NCBI GenBank assembly: GCA_002317175.1
Contig: DCJA01000033.1
Location: 19,524 to 45,466, forward strand
Direction of reading: 5' to 3'
DNA: 25,943 nt
Origin: Lachnospiraceae bacterium UBA1712
GTDB taxonomy: Bacteria; Bacillota; Clostridia; Lachnospirales; Lachnospiraceae
The notes beneath the pieces are model-generated. The model was not told the origin of the DNA. It made no database searches and saw only the letters and a list, made by a program, of their open reading frames with translations. The first letter of the stretch is position 1, and every line of letters begins with the position of its first letter. Positions 22,566 through 25,943 of this stretch are shown piece after piece. The translations under genes were made by a program, and so were the position numbers.

Positions 22566-23780
22566 CTACATGTTTTTGATTCTGTCAACTGCTTCCTTTG
22601 TTGCATCAGCATCACCAAATGCTGTAAGTCTGAAGTAGCCTTCACCATGGGCACCAAAGCCAACACCAGGTGTTCCAACTACATTTGCTGTATTTAAGAG
22701 CTTGTCAAAAAATGACCAGCTATCCATGTTGTTTGGAGTTTTGAGCCAAATATATGGCGCATTTACGCCACCATAAACAGTAAAGCCTGCCTCTTTAAGT
22801 CCATTTAATATATAAGAAGCGTTGTTCATGTAATACGCAATCTGCTCTTTAATCTGCTTCTGTCCTTCTACAGAGTAAACAGCTTCACCAGCTTTCTGAA
22901 TGATATATGGTGCACCGTTGTACTTTGTGCCATGTCTTCTTGCCCACAAATCCCTGAGTGCAACACCATCACGGACAAGGTCCTTTGGAATTACTGTGTA
23001 ACCTAGTCTTACACCAGTGAATCCAGCGTTCTTTGAAAATGAGTGAATTTCTATTGCGCAAGTCCTTGCACCTTCACATTCGTAAATACTGTGTGGAATT
23101 CCTTCCTCTGAAATATAAGCTTCATAAGCAGCATCATAAATGATTACAGAGCCATTTTTGTTAGCAAAGTCAACCCACTCCTGTAACTTGTCTTTTGTAA
23201 TAGCCGCACCAGTTGGATTATTAGGAAAGCACAGGTAAATGATATCAGGAATTTCCTTTGGAAGTTCAGCGACGAAGCCATTATTCTCATCACATGGCAT
23301 GTAAATGAGATTCTTCCACTGTCCTGTAGCCTCATCAAAATCCCCTGATCTGCCAGCCATTACATTGGTATCAACATATACTGGATAAACAGGATCGCAT
23401 ACTGCCACCTTATTATCCTTACCAAAGATTTCCTGGATATTACCTGAATCACTCTTTGCACCATCAGATACAAATACTTCGTCTGCTTCAATCTGACAGC
23501 CTCTTGCCTTGTAATCGTTTTCCGAAATTGCTTTTCTAAGGAACTCATAGCCAAGATCTGGTGCGTATCCTTTGAAGGTTTCCTTTACTGCCATCTCATC
23601 GACAGCTGCATGTAATGCATCTGTAATAGAAGAAGCAATTGGAAGAGTTACATCACCAATTCCAAGACGAATAATCTTTTTATCAGGATTATTTGCTGAA
23701 TATGCATTAACTCTCTTTGCTATTTCTGAAAACAGATAACTACCTCTTAATTTGAGATAATCCTCATTAACCTTTACCAT
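22566..23780 (-). CDS. dapL: LL-diaminopimelate aminotransferase
   Basis: This 404-residue PLP aminotransferase converts tetrahydrodipicolinate directly to LL-diaminopimelate, the short route to lysine and peptidoglycan crosslinks. The start MVKVNEDYLKLRGSYLFSEI is typical of DapL. The PLP lysine is Lys250 in HSFSKNAGFTGVRLG, and CFPNNPTGA at 184-192 and IIYDAAYEAY near 213 complete the class I/II aminotransferase core. The chosen ATG at 23780 has GGGAG about 8 nt upstream; a GTG 15 nt earlier overlaps that site and is rejected. The stop codon lies in a fragment of the tandem repeat. It is 107 nt after the ANTAR gene; a 7-bp hairpin AACAGTA/TACTGTT lies in that gap. Confidence 0.95.
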   Translation of the reverse strand: MVKVNEDYLKLRGSYLFSEIAKRVNAYSANNPDKKIIRLGIGDVTLPIASSITDALHAAVDEMAVKETFKGYAPDLGYEFLRKAISENDYKARGCQIEADEVFVSDGAKSDSGNIQEIFGKDNKVAVCDPVYPVYVDTNVMAGRSGDFDEATGQWKNLIYMPCDENNGFVAELPKEIPDIIYLCFPNNPTGAAITKDKLQEWVDFANKNGSVIIYDAAYEAYISEEGIPHSIYECEGARTCAIEIHSFSKNAGFTGVRLGYTVIPKDLVRDGVALRDLWARRHGTKYNGAPYIIQKAGEAVYSVEGQKQIKEQIAYYMNNASYILNGLKEAGFTVYGGVNAPYIWLKTPNNMDSWSFFDKLLNTANVVGTPGVGFGAHGEGYFRLTAFGDADATKEAVDRIKNM

Positions 23781-23887
23781 AATTTTCTCTCCCACTATAT
23801 AATTGATTAAGTTTTATATTCTCAAACAGTATCTATAATTACTGTTGCTTTGTATTACTAAATATACCCAATATTCACTGCAAAAAC

Positions 23888-24439
23888 TCAACCATCATTG
23901 TTAAGCATCAATATCATCTGAGCGGATTCAACCATACTTCTACCAGAATCCATACTGGACTTTTGAATATATCTGAAAGCCTCTGGCTCTGTCATTGCAT
24001 TCCTGTCCATCAAAAGTCTCTTGGCTTTATCCACTATTTCTTTTTGCGGATTACTTCTCTTTATAGGGACATTCTTCTTTTTCCTGATTGTCCTTACAAA
24101 TGTGGATGTCATCATCTCCACTGTAGCCAACAGTTCTCTTGGTTTGAAAGGCATAAGCAGCTTAACAGTCTTACCTGAAAAAGTCTCAAGAGTCTCGTCC
24201 TTTGTCATAACTATCATCCCGAAAAAAGAGGGCAGATATTGTGACAGTTCAAAATAACCCATATCTTTGAGTTTTTTTGTACAGATTACGACTCCAAATT
24301 CTCTATCATTTGATAAACGCAGCACCTCGGAGGCAGTATTACAGATTTCGATATCAAGCATGACTCCGTTGCTGGTTAGCATCTCAGCAATGCGGTTTGA
24401 ATCTTCACTTTTGGGCATAGCAATTATAATACAGCCCAT
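23888..24439 (-). CDS. ANTAR-domain RNA-binding regulator with degenerate receiver
   Basis: This 183-residue protein has an N-terminal receiver-like domain (about 1-115) and a C-terminal ANTAR domain (about 130-180; KAKRLLMDRNAMTEPEAFRYI is split by the usual pattern of a three-helix bundle). ANTAR proteins bind paired small hairpins in nascent RNA and prevent termination. The residue where the phosphorylated Asp should be is Thr54 (VVICTKK), and the acidic pair of strand 1 is missing, so it should not be switched by phosphorylation. It starts 12 nt after glnA with AGGAGG, so the two are one operon. The same pairing (glnA with an ANTAR gene, nitR) is known in Clostridium. Confidence 0.9.
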   Translation of the reverse strand: MGCIIIAMPKSEDSNRIAEMLTSNGVMLDIEICNTASEVLRLSNDREFGVVICTKKLKDMGYFELSQYLPSFFGMIVMTKDETLETFSGKTVKLLMPFKPRELLATVEMMTSTFVRTIRKKKNVPIKRSNPQKEIVDKAKRLLMDRNAMTEPEAFRYIQKSSMDSGRSMVESAQMILMLNNDG

Positions 24440-24451
24440 TTACAGATCCTC

Positions 24452-25735
24452 CTACATTCTACTCAGATACTTCTTGATTTCCCAATCAGATACTTCGTAC
24501 ATGTATCTATTCCACTCATCTGTCTTAATATCGATATATATTTGAGCAAGATTGTCACCGAGAACATCGCATATCAGCTTGTCTTCCTTTAGGGAATTCA
24601 CGGCTTCCAAAAGATTACCAGGTTCTCTGGTGCCCTCGTATATTTCATCTTCTTTTGATGGCTCAAGCTTATTCTTTATACCATCCATTCCTGCAGCTAT
24701 ACATACTGCTATTGCCAGATATGGATTAGCCGCAGAATCAGGGAATCGCAATTCAACCTTAGTCTCCCCTGAATTTTTATGCACCTTAATAAATGAGCAT
24801 TCTCCCGTCTTCTTCCAGTCAATATGACCTGGTGCATGACAGCCAGCAAGAAGTCTCTTATATGAATTAACAATAGGATTAGTTATCGCACAAAGTGCTC
24901 TTGCATGTGCCATAATTCCTCCCATAAAATATTTTGCGTATTCAGTAAGCCCGGCACCATCATAATCTTCGAAAAGATTAACACCATCTTTATACATAGA
25001 GATGTTAAGGTGCATACCAGAACCAGCTTCATTGTTAGTTGGCTTTGGCATAAAGGTTGCGTACAGACCAAATCTTTTTGCTATTGATCTAACCGCAAAT
25101 TTAAAAGTTGTTATATTATCAGCTGTAGCAAGAGTCTCGTCCTGAGCAAAATCTATTTCGTGCTGGGCAGGCGCTTTCTGATGATGTGATGATTCTATCT
25201 CAAATCCCATCTCTTCCAAGGTAAGTACCATATCACGTCTTGCATTTTCGCCAAAATCAATTGGACCTACATCCAGGTAACCAGCCTTTTCATGGGTTAC
25301 TGCTGTAGGATTTCCGTTGTCATCTGTATGAAATAAGAAAAATTCGCAGTCAGGATTGATCATAAATGATATTCCTTCATTCTCTGCTTCTTTAATAACA
25401 TTTTTCAGTATTGTTCTTGGATTCATAGGGCATGGTGTGCCATTTTCAAGAAATACATCACAAATCATTTTGCCTACTTTACCCTGCTGTGGTCTCCATG
25501 GCAATATTACAAATGTATCCAAATCAGGATATAAGTATATTTCTTCCTTATAATCATATAAACCATCAAACAATGCAGCACTTTCAATTGAATACATATT
25601 GTTAAGTACACGTTCAATCTGACCAGGTGTTATTGCAATATTCTTTAAGTTACCCCAGACATCAGTGAACTGAAGTCTGATAAATTCCACGTCTTCATCT
25701 TCAATAATCTGTAAAATATCTTCTTTGGTTCTCAT
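24452..25735 (-). CDS. glnA: Type I glutamine synthetase, catalytically divergent
   Basis: This 427-residue protein of the short GSI-alpha type starts at the ATG at 25735 (MRTKEDIL), with AAAGGAGA upstream; an ATG 18 nt earlier lies before that site. FTDVWGNLKNIAI, PWRPQQGKV, ATFMPKP, GSGMHLN (His242), NSYKRL (Arg294) and VELRFPD confirm the fold. Compared with Salmonella GS as remembered, several catalytic positions differ: Glu129 is Asp129, Glu212 is Gln186 (HHQ), the flap Glu327 is His300 (GCHAP), Arg339 of NRS is Glu312, and Arg344 is Lys317. It may be a slow or specialised enzyme or a nitrogen sensor. It is followed by the ANTAR gene and preceded by a hairpin-rich leader. Confidence 0.88.
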   Translation of the reverse strand: MRTKEDILQIIEDEDVEFIRLQFTDVWGNLKNIAITPGQIERVLNNMYSIESAALFDGLYDYKEEIYLYPDLDTFVILPWRPQQGKVGKMICDVFLENGTPCPMNPRTILKNVIKEAENEGISFMINPDCEFFLFHTDDNGNPTAVTHEKAGYLDVGPIDFGENARRDMVLTLEEMGFEIESSHHQKAPAQHEIDFAQDETLATADNITTFKFAVRSIAKRFGLYATFMPKPTNNEAGSGMHLNISMYKDGVNLFEDYDGAGLTEYAKYFMGGIMAHARALCAITNPIVNSYKRLLAGCHAPGHIDWKKTGECSFIKVHKNSGETKVELRFPDSAANPYLAIAVCIAAGMDGIKNKLEPSKEDEIYEGTREPGNLLEAVNSLKEDKLICDVLGDNLAQIYIDIKTDEWNRYMYEVSDWEIKKYLSRM

Positions 25736-25800
25736 ACCGTCTCCTTTTAGCATAATTAACTTTTTCGCAGAAAGTTACTGCCATTGATTAATAGTATCAT

Positions 25801-25883
25801 TTTTAAAATAGGCGTCAGGCAAGGACCTGACGCCTATAATGATATCTTATAATCTGATTTTAGATTAGTAAAGCATTACTAAT
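25801..25883 (-). promoter_or_regulatory. Hairpin-rich leader of glnA with a strong terminator-like stem
   Basis: On the minus strand, an 8-bp hairpin (25864-25883, loop TGCT) is followed by a perfect 12-bp stem ATAGGCGTCAGG/CCTGACGCCTAT (25808-25837, loop of 6) and a short tail TTTAAAA. AATCT/AGATT (25851-25866) can form an alternative hairpin sharing bases with the first. The 12-bp stem may simply terminate the upstream gene. No clear promoter follows it, so readthrough control of glnA is possible. Confidence 0.55.
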
Positions 25884-25910
25884 TCTATAATGTATTACTA
25901 TACGAGCTGA

Positions 25911-25943
25911 TTAGCAGATACCCTGTGCCTTCATAGCATCAGC
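25911..25943 (-). CDS. C-terminal end of an unidentified gene (cut by window edge)
   Basis: Reading minus from the window end gives ADAMKAQGIC and then TAA at 25911-25913. It lies 70-100 nt before a terminator-like hairpin, as the end of a gene would. Ten residues are too few to identify a product, and the frame is an inference. Confidence 0.4.
   Translation of the reverse strand, partial: ADAMKAQGIC

Noticed and set aside
25808..25883. Canonical ANTAR target hairpins before glnA
   Set aside because: The loops (TGCT, TCCTTG, AAAATC) do not have A at position 1 with G at position 4 of a hexaloop.

Overview
The window looks like chromosomal DNA from a low-GC Gram-positive anaerobe of the Clostridia, most likely a Lachnospiraceae (Butyrivibrio/Pseudobutyrivibrio/Roseburia type). 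The reasons are AT-rich intergenic DNA, strong AGGAGG ribosome binding sites, sigma-A type promoters, a four-subunit ferredoxin-dependent 2-oxoacid oxidoreductase, DapL-type lysine synthesis, a FeoA-FeoB fusion, and a glnA-ANTAR pair. The genus is an inference. No phage, transposase, CRISPR array, rRNA or tRNA was seen.

Layout. Nearly everything lies on the minus strand; only proC and a potassium channel gene (10.8-12.6 kb) are on plus. In minus-strand transcription order (right to left): the last codons of an unknown gene at the right edge; a hairpin-rich leader; a divergent glutamine synthetase (glnA) with an ANTAR RNA-binding regulator; LL-diaminopimelate aminotransferase (dapL); a tandem REP-like repeat; a divergent adenylosuccinate synthetase (purA) with its terminator; a branched palindromic element; the sulfur operon metY-cysK-rrf2 with an unusual operator and leader; an XRE regulator fused to a membrane domain; fructose-bisphosphate aldolase (fba); a 73-residue leader-peptide-like protein; and feoAB. 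After the plus-strand pair come the porG-porD-porA-porB operon, a ~195-bp near-palindrome, a LysR regulator, an unknown membrane-anchored protein, the proline/Na+ symporter gene putP, and the start of the S10 ribosomal operon (rpsJ-rplC-rplD-rplW-rplB), with rplB cut by the left edge.

How the parts fit. The blocks are ordinary housekeeping: translation, pyruvate oxidation and ferredoxin reduction, iron uptake, glycolysis, sulfur amino acids, nitrogen assimilation and purines. The unusual content is mostly regulatory. It includes a ~250-nt nested RNA leader before rpsJ; a met/cys leader with three half-sites phased at exactly 20 bp and a possible 24-codon upstream ORF ending MCSRSRC; a por leader in which a 9-bp-arm palindrome lies inside a possible 15-codon ORF; the palindrome between porB and lysR; and a glutamine synthetase that lacks several textbook catalytic residues next to an ANTAR protein whose receiver lacks the phosphorylated Asp. 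These are read directly from sequence, but their function is inferred and untested.
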